From JAKFWF01 sp031367505 (GTDB lineage: Bacteria > Pseudomonadota > Alphaproteobacteria > Rhizobiales > Hyphomicrobiaceae): a stretch of DNA of 64,000 bases. The notes under the pieces were generated by a model that was not told where the DNA came from, did not search any database, and was given only the letters and a program-made list of their open reading frames with translations. The number at the start of each line of letters is the position of its first letter. Position 1 is the first letter of the stretch. Shown here one piece after another: positions 52,413-61,023 of this stretch. Both the position numbers and the translations under genes were made by a program. Location: NCBI GenBank assembly GCA_031367505.1, contig JANLPY010000553.1, forward strand, positions 18,416-82,415. Reading direction: 5' to 3'.

Positions 52413-53335
52413 GCGGTCGAGCGGTGGCAACGGGACGGTATCGGATCGGCATCGACTTGGGCGGCACCAAGATCTCAGGCGTCGTTCTGGATGATACTGG
52501 CGCGCGGATCGCAGAGCGTCGCGTCGCCTCGCCCCAATCCGACTATCAATCGACCATCGAAGCTCTCGCAGAAGTGGCCAGCGCGTTGGCAGCGGAGGTT
52601 GCGGCAGATGTTTCGATCGGCATCGGTATGCCAGGTTCGCTGTCGCCTGTGACCGGGTTGGTACAGAACGCCAATTCGACATGGCTCAACGGCCGTCCAT
52701 TGAAGTCCGATCTCGAAGCCCGGCTGGGCCGCCCGGTGCGGCTGGCCAACGATGCCAACTGCTTCGCACTTTCCGAAGCAACAGATGGCGCCGGCGCCGG
52801 GGCCGCGATTGTATTCGGCGTCATCATCGGCACTGGTTGCGGCGGCGGCATCGTCGTCAACGGACGTCTCGTCGATGGCCCGCGCGGCATAGGCGGCGAG
52901 TGGGGTCACAATCCACTACCGTGGTCGGACGCCAACGAGCATCCCGGACAAACGTGCTGGTGCGGGCGCCCCGGCTGCATGGAAACGTGGGTGTCAGGAC
53001 CCGGCATGGCAGCGGATCATCTGCGCGTCACTGGGGAAGCGCTGACGGCGGAGGAGATCGCCCAACGCGCATCAACGGGCGAAGCCACGTCGCGTGCGAC
53101 GCTCGATCGCTATGCGTCCCGACTGGGCCGTGGCCTTGCCCATGTTGTCAATCTGATCGACCCGCACGTCATCGTATTGGGCGGTGGTCTGTCGCAGATC
53201 GCATCGCTCTATTCCGCGTTGGGCCACACCATGCAGCGCTATATTCTCGCCGATAACGCGCACATCGACATTCGCCCGCCAAAGTGGGGCGACGATAGTG
53301 GAGTGCGCGGTGCCGCGTGGCTGTGGAACGAATGA
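52409..53335 (+). CDS. ROK family sugar kinase
   Basis: A 308-residue kinase of the ROK family. The ATP-binding GIDLGGTKISGVV is near the N-terminus, the catalytic aspartate lies in LANDANCFALSE, and the zinc/sequence signature is CWCGRPGCMETWVSG. Substrate is likely fructose, N-acetylglucosamine or N-acetylmannosamine; the gene alone does not tell. The ATG at 52409 overlaps the preceding stop; an extra 19-residue extension is out of keeping with the family. Confidence 0.9.
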   Translation: MSGRAVATGRYRIGIDLGGTKISGVVLDDTGARIAERRVASPQSDYQSTIEALAEVASALAAEVAADVSIGIGMPGSLSPVTGLVQNANSTWLNGRPLKSDLEARLGRPVRLANDANCFALSEATDGAGAGAAIVFGVIIGTGCGGGIVVNGRLVDGPRGIGGEWGHNPLPWSDANEHPGQTCWCGRPGCMETWVSGPGMAADHLRVTGEALTAEEIAQRASTGEATSRATLDRYASRLGRGLAHVVNLIDPHVIVLGGGLSQIASLYSALGHTMQRYILADNAHIDIRPPKWGDDSGVRGAAWLWNE

Positions 53336-53344
53336 ACGCCGCCT

Positions 53345-54040
53345 TCAGCGGCTTCCCTCAGCGACACCGATCAGTTGAGCCACTTCATCATAGCCGTGAG
53401 CGATCGCGTGCGCACCGGCAGCCAGCAACTTGCCGGCGTGGCCGTCTCGAATGTGCGAGCCGCCAAGGAAACCGATAACGCGGCAGCCAGCAGCGATGCC
53501 GCCTCTGACGCCTGTCGGGCTGTCTTCGATAACGATCGCGGCCGACGGCTCGCCCCCCATCTCGCGTGCGGCAAGTAGGAAGATATCCGGCGCCGGTTTG
53601 CCGTTCGCGACGCGCGTTGCGCTGAACAAGTTGCGCCCGAACGCATGCCGAAAGCCGAACGCGTCGACGCAGTGCTCGAGCCACTCGGGTCCAGACGATG
53701 ACGCAACGCAGCGTTTAAATCCGGTAGGGCGTTCCAGGAAAGAGCGAACGCCGGCGATCGGCTGCACCTGGGCGCGCATAACAACGCGCGTCTCAGCCCG
53801 ATGCGTTTCCTCGTAGTCGTTGGGGATCGGGCGGCCAATATACGTCTCGATCGCGGCGAGCGTATCGACGTGGCGCTTACCCATGAACAGTCGCATCGCC
53901 TCATCGAGCGACGTCGGATGGCCAAGACTGGTCAAGTATTTGGCGAGCTGCTGATTTGCGATCGTTTCGCTGTCGGCAACGACGCCATCGAAATCGAAGA
54001 TCAGCAAATCAGGCGTGCCCAATTTCAATCTAGCTGACAA
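53345..54040 (-). CDS. HAD hydrolase, beta-phosphoglucomutase/phosphoglycolate-like
   Basis: A 231-residue HAD protein with the nucleophile motif FDFDGVVADSE, the cap helices, and the C-terminal acidic motif VIEDSPTGVRGG. A sugar-phosphate phosphatase or mutase is likely. Its start overlaps the end of the nitronate monooxygenase-like gene by 11 bases, so the two share a transcript. It converges with the ROK kinase gene nine bases away. Confidence 0.88.
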   Translation of the reverse strand: MSARLKLGTPDLLIFDFDGVVADSETIANQQLAKYLTSLGHPTSLDEAMRLFMGKRHVDTLAAIETYIGRPIPNDYEETHRAETRVVMRAQVQPIAGVRSFLERPTGFKRCVASSSGPEWLEHCVDAFGFRHAFGRNLFSATRVANGKPAPDIFLLAAREMGGEPSAAIVIEDSPTGVRGGIAAGCRVIGFLGGSHIRDGHAGKLLAAGAHAIAHGYDEVAQLIGVAEGSR

Positions 54041-55007
54041 GTTTTGCGCCCCTGGCCAATAGCGTTTCTGCTTCGGAAATCATCCGTTCCAGGATCACTG
54101 CCGCCGGTTCGATGGATTGAATTACCCCGACCGCTTCGCCTACAATCACAGCAACGGTCTGGGGATCAGCTGTTGCTTGAGCTTGGGCATATCGCTCGAT
54201 TGCCGGGCCGATATTCTTCCTGAGTTCATCCTCCCGGCCGTACCACTCGGCGATGAGTTCATTGCGCAGCACGCGCCCAGTATAACGCGCTGGCCAATCG
54301 CGCTGGCGCACGATATCGAGCACACTTTGCCGGACTGTCTGGTCGCCACGCGCGGCAAGTGCCGCATTGTGCAAATTAGCCGAAACAAGCGCTTCATCCG
54401 ACGCCCAAAAACGCGAACCAACGACCACGCCATCAGCGCCAAGCATCAGTGCCGCCGCTAGTCCTCGCCCATCAGCGATCCCTCCGGCCGCACACAACAG
54501 CGTGCCGGGCGATTGACTGGCAATCAAGTCGGCGATCTCGGGAACCAGCGTCAACGTCGATCGAGCACCACCGTGCCCGCCTGCCTCGGTTCCCTGCGCG
54601 ACGATAATGTCGACACCACATTCAATCGCACGGATGGCGTCGGCTCTCGTCTGAATCTGGCATATGACAGGCACCCCGGCAGCCCTCACCTGAGAGGCGA
54701 ACGGTTCCGGATCATCAAACGAGAGAAAGATTGCCTTAGGCTTGCGTTCCAGCACCTGAGCCAAAAGCTCCGGCCGCTTCCGAAGCGACCACGTAATGAA
54801 GCCACAGCCGACCGCCTCGTTACCGGCGGCCGCGAACTCGCGGGGAAACCACTCGGCATCGTCGGCGTAACCACCCCCGAGGAAACCTAGCCCGCCCGCG
54901 CGCGACACCGCCGAGGCAAGCCGTCCACCCGCAATGGTGTCCATCGGCGCCTGGATCACCGGATGCGTGATCCCCAGACGTTGGGTCAGGCGTGTTGTAA
55001 TCGACAT
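54030..55007 (-). CDS. Nitronate monooxygenase / 2-nitropropane dioxygenase-like flavoenzyme
   Basis: A 325-residue FMN-dependent TIM barrel. THPVIQAPMDTIAG is the N-terminal motif; IVAQGTEAGGHGG contains the Gly-rich and His features of the active site; AALMLGADGVVVGSRFWAS is the FMN-phosphate segment. The group oxidises propionate-3-nitronate and other nitronates, or acts as an NAD(P)H:quinone reductase. Substrate not predictable. First gene of a two-gene operon. Confidence 0.88.
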   Translation of the reverse strand: MSITTRLTQRLGITHPVIQAPMDTIAGGRLASAVSRAGGLGFLGGGYADDAEWFPREFAAAGNEAVGCGFITWSLRKRPELLAQVLERKPKAIFLSFDDPEPFASQVRAAGVPVICQIQTRADAIRAIECGVDIIVAQGTEAGGHGGARSTLTLVPEIADLIASQSPGTLLCAAGGIADGRGLAAALMLGADGVVVGSRFWASDEALVSANLHNAALAARGDQTVRQSVLDIVRQRDWPARYTGRVLRNELIAEWYGREDELRKNIGPAIERYAQAQATADPQTVAVIVGEAVGVIQSIEPAAVILERMISEAETLLARGAKLVS

Positions 55008-55215
55008 CTGGACCTCACGTTATTTTGATCCCTGTATGGCCCGGTTCGGCTGATCAATTCAATGGCCGTAAAAATATCTGCCATTGCTCGTTTTTGCACC
55101 AGCGGCCGTTCAGGCGCCGTTCAGCTGCGAAAATTGAAAATGCAGCTTGGTCGGGGAAATGCACGTGGCAACGCAGACCGTTGCCATCGAACACAACTCA
55201 ACACGGAGACCAGGT

Positions 55216-55470
55216 ATGTTGACAAAATATCGTGCGGCACTGGTTGCACTAACAATCGCGGCCGGTACAGCAATGACAGCTGGAACCGCATCCGCGGCCG
55301 TCACCGGGCCGTTCACTCCCTTGAAGACTGCAACGATTGCCGAAGGCGGCGGCGTCGAACTAGCCACTTACTCACACTGGGGCCGCCGCTGTTATCGTGA
55401 ATGCCACCGTGGCCGTTACGGGCGTCTCTACTGCACCTGGAATTGCTACCGGCCACGCCGCTGGTGGTAA
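55216..55470 (+). CDS. Small secreted Arg/Trp/Cys-rich protein
   Basis: An 84-residue protein. The signal peptide ends near GTASAAV. The last 30 residues are strongly basic and aromatic with four cysteines (HWGRRCYRECHRGRYGRL, then YCTWNC and RPRRWW). A good stable hairpin follows. The ATG at 55216 is chosen because the signal peptide begins there. Function unknown. Confidence 0.7.
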   Translation: MLTKYRAALVALTIAAGTAMTAGTASAAVTGPFTPLKTATIAEGGGVELATYSHWGRRCYRECHRGRYGRLYCTWNCYRPRRWW

Positions 55471-55487
55471 TGGAAATCGGTTCGATT

Positions 55488-55529
55488 TTGGGTTCGGCGC
55501 GGGTGGATTACCACTCGCGTCGAACCCAA
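55488..55529 (+). terminator. Long hairpin after the small basic secreted protein gene
   Basis: TTGGGTTCG pairs with CGAACCCAA (9 bases), extended inside by cgcg/cgcg and gtgg/ccac. It lies 18 bases after the stop but lacks a T-run. Terminator or transcript-stabilising structure. Confidence 0.5.
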
Positions 55530-55603
55530 TGTCTAGGTCGCTCTCGCTTTACATCGCACTTCGATACATCTGTTAATACTCGATTATCACTTAAGCCATA
55601 GAT

Positions 55604-55634
55604 TCAGGGTCGAGATTCCGATTGCGGACCCTGA
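55604..55634. repeat. Inverted repeat over the ribosome-site region of the histidine kinase gene
   Basis: TCAGGGTC and GACCCTGA, a perfect 8-base pair of arms with a 15-base spacer, ends six bases before the ATG at 55641. It could hide the ribosome site in the mRNA or bind a regulator. Confidence 0.45.
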
Positions 55635-55640
55635 CCCACA

Positions 55641-56537
55641 ATGATCCACGGCAATGCGACCAACGGCAAATCCAACTCGTTGATGGGCGAGTATTCCTCG
55701 CTATTGAGTGAGGCGATCCTTCGCAATCGTACCCGGGCCGCTGAGCAATCAGCCCGATTCGAGGGAGAGCTTGCCAGCCAAGTTAAGTCCGAATTCATTT
55801 CCAATATGAGCCATGAGCTGCGCACGCCGCTCAATACGATTATCGGATTTTCTAAACTCCTGTGCGAGCACGACGCGCGACGTCTGCAGGATGAGGATAT
55901 CGTCCAATATTCGCACCTCATTCATGACGCGGCAGGACAACTGCTCGCAGTTATCAATGACATCCTGGACATCTCAAAGATCCAGAGCGGCCGATACACG
56001 TTGGACAACCGGGAAGTCGAGATTGACGAGGTATTGTCGTCTTGCGCTGCGACTTTCAAAGCGGCCGCCGAAGTTGCCAAAGTCGAAGTCAAACTTCAGT
56101 TCGATGCCAACCTGCCGACTGTGCGCGGAGACGCCAACAAGTTACGGCAGGTTTTCACCAACATACTCGGTAATGCAATAAAATTTACCCGTCCGGGTGG
56201 ATCGGTGACCATCGAAGCGACGCGCACCAGCGATGGCGGCGCCGTCGCCGTTGTTCATGACACCGGCGTCGGCATGACTGAAGAAGAAATCGATATTGCG
56301 ATGACGCCATTCGGCCAAGTCGACGGCAAAAAAACGCGCTGGCGCGAAGGCACCGGACTTGGACTCCCAATCGCGAAAGCGCTCGTCGAATTACATGGCG
56401 GACGTCTCGAAATCAGGAGCACCAAAGGTCTCGGCACCGCCGCCGCAGTGTTCCTACCATCTCGCCACAACGTCACAACATCCCAGGACCGCGACGATGT
56501 TCTCGGTCATTCGAACACGCGCGGCGCACGGATCTAG
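55641..56537 (+). CDS. Soluble sensor histidine kinase
   Basis: A 298-residue kinase with no membrane helix and no recognised input domain; only a 50-residue N-terminal helix precedes the H box (FISNMSHELRTPLN, His58). ATP-binding motifs follow: FTNILGNAIKFT (N box), DTGVGMTEEEI (G1) and GTGLGLPIAKALVELHGG (G2). The sequence style is that of the DivJ/PleC group. No response regulator is adjacent. The HerA-like gene starts 42 bases downstream, in the same direction. Confidence 0.9.
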   Translation: MIHGNATNGKSNSLMGEYSSLLSEAILRNRTRAAEQSARFEGELASQVKSEFISNMSHELRTPLNTIIGFSKLLCEHDARRLQDEDIVQYSHLIHDAAGQLLAVINDILDISKIQSGRYTLDNREVEIDEVLSSCAATFKAAAEVAKVEVKLQFDANLPTVRGDANKLRQVFTNILGNAIKFTRPGGSVTIEATRTSDGGAVAVVHDTGVGMTEEEIDIAMTPFGQVDGKKTRWREGTGLGLPIAKALVELHGGRLEIRSTKGLGTAAAVFLPSRHNVTTSQDRDDVLGHSNTRGARI

Positions 56538-56579
56538 CGCCACAAAATAATTCGACCCAAGGTATTGGAAGGTATTGCC

Positions 56580-58691
56580 ATGAGCACGTCGATTGTTCCG
56601 TCTGAGCCCAGAACTTTGCAAATCGATGCATCGATCGGTCGAATCGTTTCGGTTACCGGTTCCAAGGCGATCGTACTCCTCGACTCGAGCCAGTCCGGTG
56701 GCGCGCTGATGACGACGCAGCGGCCGGAAATGGGCACGCTACTCGCAATCGAACAGTCGCGCACAGTTGTCCTCGCGATTGTCTCGGCGCTGAGCGTTCC
56801 CGTGCCCGCGCAGCGCGAGGGCGAATCTGAAATATGGATTGCCGAACTCGGCCTCGTTGGCGAACTTTGGAAGGCGCGAGACGGGAAACAGGGCTCGTTC
56901 AACCGTGGCGTTACGATTTATCCACTGCTCGGCGACCGGGTGCGATGCGCGACCAAAGCGGAACTTGAGCTCGCCTTCTGCGGCGACATGCACAATGCGG
57001 TGCGCGTCGGCTGCATCCGCCAAGATAGCTCGATTCCAGCGATGGTTCGCGTCGACGATCTTCTCGGCAAGCATTTCGCGATTCTGGGCACCACCGGCAC
57101 GGGTAAATCATGCACCACCGCGCTGATCCTGCGTGCCATCCTGGAAAAAAATCCTGCGGCGCACATGATCCTTCTCGATCCGCACAACGAATACTCGACG
57201 GCCTTCACCGAGTGGGCCGAGGTTGTATCTCCGCGCAATATGCAGTTGCCGTATTGGCTTTTGACATTCGAGGAATTGGTCGAAGTCCTGCTTGGTGATC
57301 AAGATGGACGCAAGGCCGAGATCGAAATTCTGCAAGAGCTGATTCCGATCTCGAAGAGCCGGTACGCATCAGGTCGAGAAAAGACGAACGCGAGTTTGCG
57401 TCGTGGCATGCTCGATCCCGGCCGCTTTACCGTCGACACGCCGGTGCCGTATCGCATTTCCGACCTTACCAGCCTCATCGATGAGCGGATGGGCAAGCTC
57501 GAGAACAAAAAAGATCTGCAGCCGTATCGTCAGCTGCGCACGCGCCTCGACATGATCAGCCAAGACGCGCGCTACGCCTTCATGTTCGGGCAACTGACCG
57601 TGTACGATGGCATGGCGCAAATCCTCGGGCGCTTGTTCCGCGTACCCGTCAACAACAAACCAATTACCATCTTGGAATTGACAGGTCTCCCGACCGAAAT
57701 CGTCAATGTGGTGGTATCGGTCGTCTGCAGGATGACGTTTGACTTCGCACTCTGGGGCGAGGGCAATGTGCCGGTTACGCTGGTTTGTGAGGAAGCCCAT
57801 CGCTACGTGCCAGCCAACCCCACTGCGGGCTTCGAGCCGTGCAAGCGCGCGATCGCCAAGATCGCCAAGGAAGGCCGCAAGTACGGCGCGTCCCTTTGCA
57901 TCGTGACGCAGCGGCCAGCCGAAATTGATCCGACGATCCTGTCGCAATGCAACACAGTATTTGCACTTCGCATGTCGAACGATCGGGACCAATCGATTGT
58001 TTCTTCGGCGGTCTCCGATACGGGATCGGGCCTTCTGGAATTCTTGCCAGCCCTCGGCCAGCGTGAAGCGATCGCTTTCGGCGACGGCGTGGCGCTGCCG
58101 GTACGCATAAAATTCGACGAGTTGCCGAAATCGGCTCTGCCGCGATCGTCAACTGCGCGCTTCTGTGAAAAATGGCAAAAGCCAGTTGGCGACGAAAACT
58201 TCCTGGAGCAGGTTGTTGAGCGCTGGCGTGCGGCAGGATCGGGGGCCGGCACAGACCCGACAATGCAAATGGCAATGTTTGCCGAGGCGATGGGGCTGAG
58301 CGGTGTTAGCGAGACAGAAATTACCGCCGCGCTAGCTCCACTGGCCAATGCAGCGAGCATTCCGTTCCAAATCGACAGCAACGGTCTGGCGATTGTCGAG
58401 GAGCGTTTGGCGTCGCGCGTTGAACCGCAAGCGCTACGCTCAACGGCCCTGCCGAACAACATAGCTGCGCCGGCGGCGTCGGCCGCAACTGGCACCAGCC
58501 GGCCGGCAGCAGGTTCAATGCTGCGCCGTGAAATACCTGTTGCACCAGCGCTAGTGGCCGCTCCCCGCGTGCCGCTATCGACCCAGCGGCGGGACGCGGC
58601 CGCAGCATCGTTGAATGAGCCGCCTTCTTCGGGACAAGGCGCTATGCAATCGCTGCGGGATCGATTGATGCAACGCTCACCGAACAAATAG
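56580..58691 (+). CDS. HerA/DUF87-type hexameric ATPase
   Basis: A 703-residue ATPase. An N-terminal HAS-barrel-like region (IGRIVSVTGSKAIVLLDSS) precedes a RecA-like core with Walker A LGTTGTGKS (170-178), DPHNEYS, the Walker B-like LVCEEAHRYVP and the sensor region IVTQRPAEIDPTILSQCN with an RMSNDRDQ arginine finger segment. The last 170 residues are Ala/Pro/Ser-rich and probably disordered. HerA proteins move along or remodel DNA, often with a NurA nuclease, none of which is here. GGAAGG precedes the ATG. Function in this bacterium is unknown. Confidence 0.85.
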   Translation: MSTSIVPSEPRTLQIDASIGRIVSVTGSKAIVLLDSSQSGGALMTTQRPEMGTLLAIEQSRTVVLAIVSALSVPVPAQREGESEIWIAELGLVGELWKARDGKQGSFNRGVTIYPLLGDRVRCATKAELELAFCGDMHNAVRVGCIRQDSSIPAMVRVDDLLGKHFAILGTTGTGKSCTTALILRAILEKNPAAHMILLDPHNEYSTAFTEWAEVVSPRNMQLPYWLLTFEELVEVLLGDQDGRKAEIEILQELIPISKSRYASGREKTNASLRRGMLDPGRFTVDTPVPYRISDLTSLIDERMGKLENKKDLQPYRQLRTRLDMISQDARYAFMFGQLTVYDGMAQILGRLFRVPVNNKPITILELTGLPTEIVNVVVSVVCRMTFDFALWGEGNVPVTLVCEEAHRYVPANPTAGFEPCKRAIAKIAKEGRKYGASLCIVTQRPAEIDPTILSQCNTVFALRMSNDRDQSIVSSAVSDTGSGLLEFLPALGQREAIAFGDGVALPVRIKFDELPKSALPRSSTARFCEKWQKPVGDENFLEQVVERWRAAGSGAGTDPTMQMAMFAEAMGLSGVSETEITAALAPLANAASIPFQIDSNGLAIVEERLASRVEPQALRSTALPNNIAAPAASAATGTSRPAAGSMLRREIPVAPALVAAPRVPLSTQRRDAAAASLNEPPSSGQGAMQSLRDRLMQRSPNK

Positions 58692-58733
58692 CGCGTTCGA
58701 GCGTTTCACGTTCGAGCATTCGGTTTGCAGCCC

Positions 58734-58776
58734 GAGCCTGCTATTTAGTTTTGCACCCAGAGCATGCTATTTAGTT
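58734..58776. repeat. Two 17-base direct repeats upstream of manC
   Basis: GAGCCTGCTATTTAGTT (58734-58750) and GAGCATGCTATTTAGTT (58760-58776) match at 16 of 17 positions with a 26-base period. A second short repeat pair, CGTTCGAGC at 58694-58702 and 58709-58717, lies just before. Likely regulatory sites for manC. Confidence 0.6.
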
Positions 58777-58811
58777 ACGAATCTCCTCCAGCTTTCTGCG
58801 GAACCGCACAG

Positions 58812-60284
58812 ATGCAATTGACCACGACAGCTCAAGTGACTGCGAGCCATCTCTATCCGGTCATCCTCTCGGGCGGTTCGGGAACGCGGCTCTGGCCTCT
58901 TTCAAGAGCCATGTATCCAAAGCAATTCATCCGGTTCTTCCATGGACAGGAGTCGAGTTTTCTGGGCTCGACGTTGAATAGGTTGGGCCCTGACCACGGC
59001 TTCGAGGCCCCGACACTGTTGTGCAACAACGATCACCGATTCCTGGTGAAAGAAGAGCTCGACAAAGCCGGCATCAAACCACGCGCGATCATTTTGGAGC
59101 CCGTTGCACGCAACACCGCGGCTGCAATCGCGGTTGCCGCTCTGTCGATTTCGCGCGAGAACCCGGCCGCAATTCTCGTCGTCATGCCCTCCGACCACGC
59201 CATCACCGATGAAGTGAAATTCACGGAAGCCGTCAAACGCGCCGCCAAGGTCGCAGCCACCGGCCGGTTGGTCCTGTTCGGGATCAAGCCCACCGAGCCG
59301 CAAACCGGCTACGGTTATATCCGCCAAGGCACTGCGCTCGAAGGCTTCAACGGCGCCTTCAAGGTCGATCAGTTCTTCGAAAAACCCAACGCTCGAACAG
59401 CCGAAGGGTATCTGGCCGCGGGCAACTATTTCTGGAACAGCGGGATTTTCGTGTTGCACGCACGAACTTTTCTCGAAGAGCTTGGCCGTCTCGAGCCAAA
59501 GATACTGGAAGCTGCCCGTGGCGGCCTCGCCAAGTCGATCGACGACCTCGGGTTCCAGCGCCTGGATCGGCCGGCGTTTGCTGCATCTCCCAATGTGTCG
59601 ATCGACTATGCCGTCATGGAAAAGACGTCGGCCGCGGCGATGCTGCTTATCGATGTCGGCTGGAGTGATGTTGGATCTTGGTCGTCACTGTGGGATATTG
59701 CGCCACACGATAATGACCACAACTACGTGCATGGCGAAGCCGTTCTCGAAGACACCAACAATTGTTACGTCCATAGCGAACGCGGGTTGATTGCCACTAT
59801 CGGGGTGCAAAATCTCGTCATCATCGATACACCCGACGCCTTGCTCGTCGCCGACAAGTCGCGCACCCAGGATGTCGGCAAGATCGTCGCCAAGCTGAAG
59901 CATTCGAACCGGAAGGAGCAGGAACAGCACCTGCGCAACTACCGTCCGTGGGGCTATTTCGAAACCCTGAGCGTTGGACCTCGTTTCCAGGTCAAGCTAT
60001 TGCACGTCAAGCCTGGCGGAAAGCTGTCCATGCAAATGCATCATCATCGCTCGGAGCACTGGGTTGTGGTGCAAGGCACCGCGAATGTCGTGGTCGGCGA
60101 CATGGAAAAGCTCGTTCGCGAAAACGAGAGCGTCTACATCTTTGCGACGCAATGGCACCGTCTCGAAAATCCCGGCAAGGTGCCGCTCGAGATCATCGAA
60201 GTGCAAAGCGGGACTTATCTGGGCGAAGATGACATCGTTCGCACCGATGATGTTTATCACCGGGCTGCCGACGAGACAAAGTGA
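58812..60284 (+). CDS. manC: Mannose-1-phosphate guanylyltransferase / phosphomannose isomerase
   Basis: A 490-residue bifunctional type II enzyme. The nucleotidyltransferase has LSGGSGTRLWPLSR at the N-terminus, then FFEKP and NYFWNSGIFVL; the C-terminal cupin isomerase has RPWGYFETL, KPGGKLSMQMHHHRSEHWVV and HRLENPGKVPLEIIEVQ. It makes GDP-mannose for surface polysaccharides. The ATG at 58812 is chosen because an earlier in-frame ATG falls inside the direct repeat; neither has a strong ribosome site, so the start is uncertain. Confidence 0.92.
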   Translation: MQLTTTAQVTASHLYPVILSGGSGTRLWPLSRAMYPKQFIRFFHGQESSFLGSTLNRLGPDHGFEAPTLLCNNDHRFLVKEELDKAGIKPRAIILEPVARNTAAAIAVAALSISRENPAAILVVMPSDHAITDEVKFTEAVKRAAKVAATGRLVLFGIKPTEPQTGYGYIRQGTALEGFNGAFKVDQFFEKPNARTAEGYLAAGNYFWNSGIFVLHARTFLEELGRLEPKILEAARGGLAKSIDDLGFQRLDRPAFAASPNVSIDYAVMEKTSAAAMLLIDVGWSDVGSWSSLWDIAPHDNDHNYVHGEAVLEDTNNCYVHSERGLIATIGVQNLVIIDTPDALLVADKSRTQDVGKIVAKLKHSNRKEQEQHLRNYRPWGYFETLSVGPRFQVKLLHVKPGGKLSMQMHHHRSEHWVVVQGTANVVVGDMEKLVRENESVYIFATQWHRLENPGKVPLEIIEVQSGTYLGEDDIVRTDDVYHRAADETK

Positions 60285-60285
60285 G

Positions 60286-61023
60286 TTAAACGCCCAGCGC
60301 CGCGATGTCCGCTGGCGACAGCAATCGAAACGAGCCTGCCGCCAAATCAAGCGGCAACTCCAGATCGCAAATCTTGTCGCGATGTAGTGTGAGGACGTGA
60401 TTATCGACCGCAGCGAACATGCGCCGCGCCTGATGATAACGCCCCTCCGTCAAGGTCAGACGCACACTGTGCGGTGACAGAACTTCCAATAGTGCTGGCA
60501 ACAGCGGTTTGTCTTCCGACTCAAGCATCAGCGTTCCGCTGGCGAATATCTCCGCTTCATCTGAGCGCAATGGGCGAGCGAGCGTCGCGCAATAGCGTTT
60601 CGGGCTATGACTGCGCGGCGAGATCAGCCGATGCAGAAGTGCGCCGTCGTCCGTCATTAACAGCAACCCCGACGTATCCTTGTCGAGGCGACCGACCGTT
60701 GAAATCGCAGGCTTGCGGATGCGCCATCGATCCGGCAGCAGGTCATAGACGATCGGCCCCGCCTCCTTATGCGAGCACGTAACGCCGAGCGGCTTATGCA
60801 GCATCAGGATCATGCCGGGCGGTGGGTCGAGGGGCTTGCCCAGTATCCGCATCCGATCACTGAGATCGGGTGACACTGGGATCCGCTGGTCCGCGTCCGA
60901 CACGGCCGTGCCATCCAGTGTGATCGCCTTTGCCCGCACCCATTGTTGGATATCACGGCGCGAACCGTAGCCCATGTTCGCGAGCAGCCGATCGAGGCGC
61001 ATCTGTTCGAATAACTTGCTCAT
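60286..61023 (-). CDS. rRNA pseudouridine synthase, RsuA/RluB family
   Basis: A 245-residue enzyme: S4 RNA-binding domain at the N-terminus (MRLDRLLANMGYGSRRDIQQ) and the catalytic motif GRLDKDTSGLLLMTDDG with its aspartate. RYHQARRMF near the C-terminus is typical. The family modifies a uridine of 16S or 23S rRNA (RsuA U516-like), probably of the small subunit. Its ATG overlaps the stop of the methyltransferase gene upstream by four bases; it converges on manC. Confidence 0.88.
   Translation of the reverse strand: MSKLFEQMRLDRLLANMGYGSRRDIQQWVRAKAITLDGTAVSDADQRIPVSPDLSDRMRILGKPLDPPPGMILMLHKPLGVTCSHKEAGPIVYDLLPDRWRIRKPAISTVGRLDKDTSGLLLMTDDGALLHRLISPRSHSPKRYCATLARPLRSDEAEIFASGTLMLESEDKPLLPALLEVLSPHSVRLTLTEGRYHQARRMFAAVDNHVLTLHRDKICDLELPLDLAAGSFRLLSPADIAALGV

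Noticed and set aside
56580..58691. HerA-based antiphage defence system
   Set aside because: No nuclease, Sir2-like or DUF4297 partner is adjacent and no mobile-element context is seen; kept only as a HerA-like ATPase.
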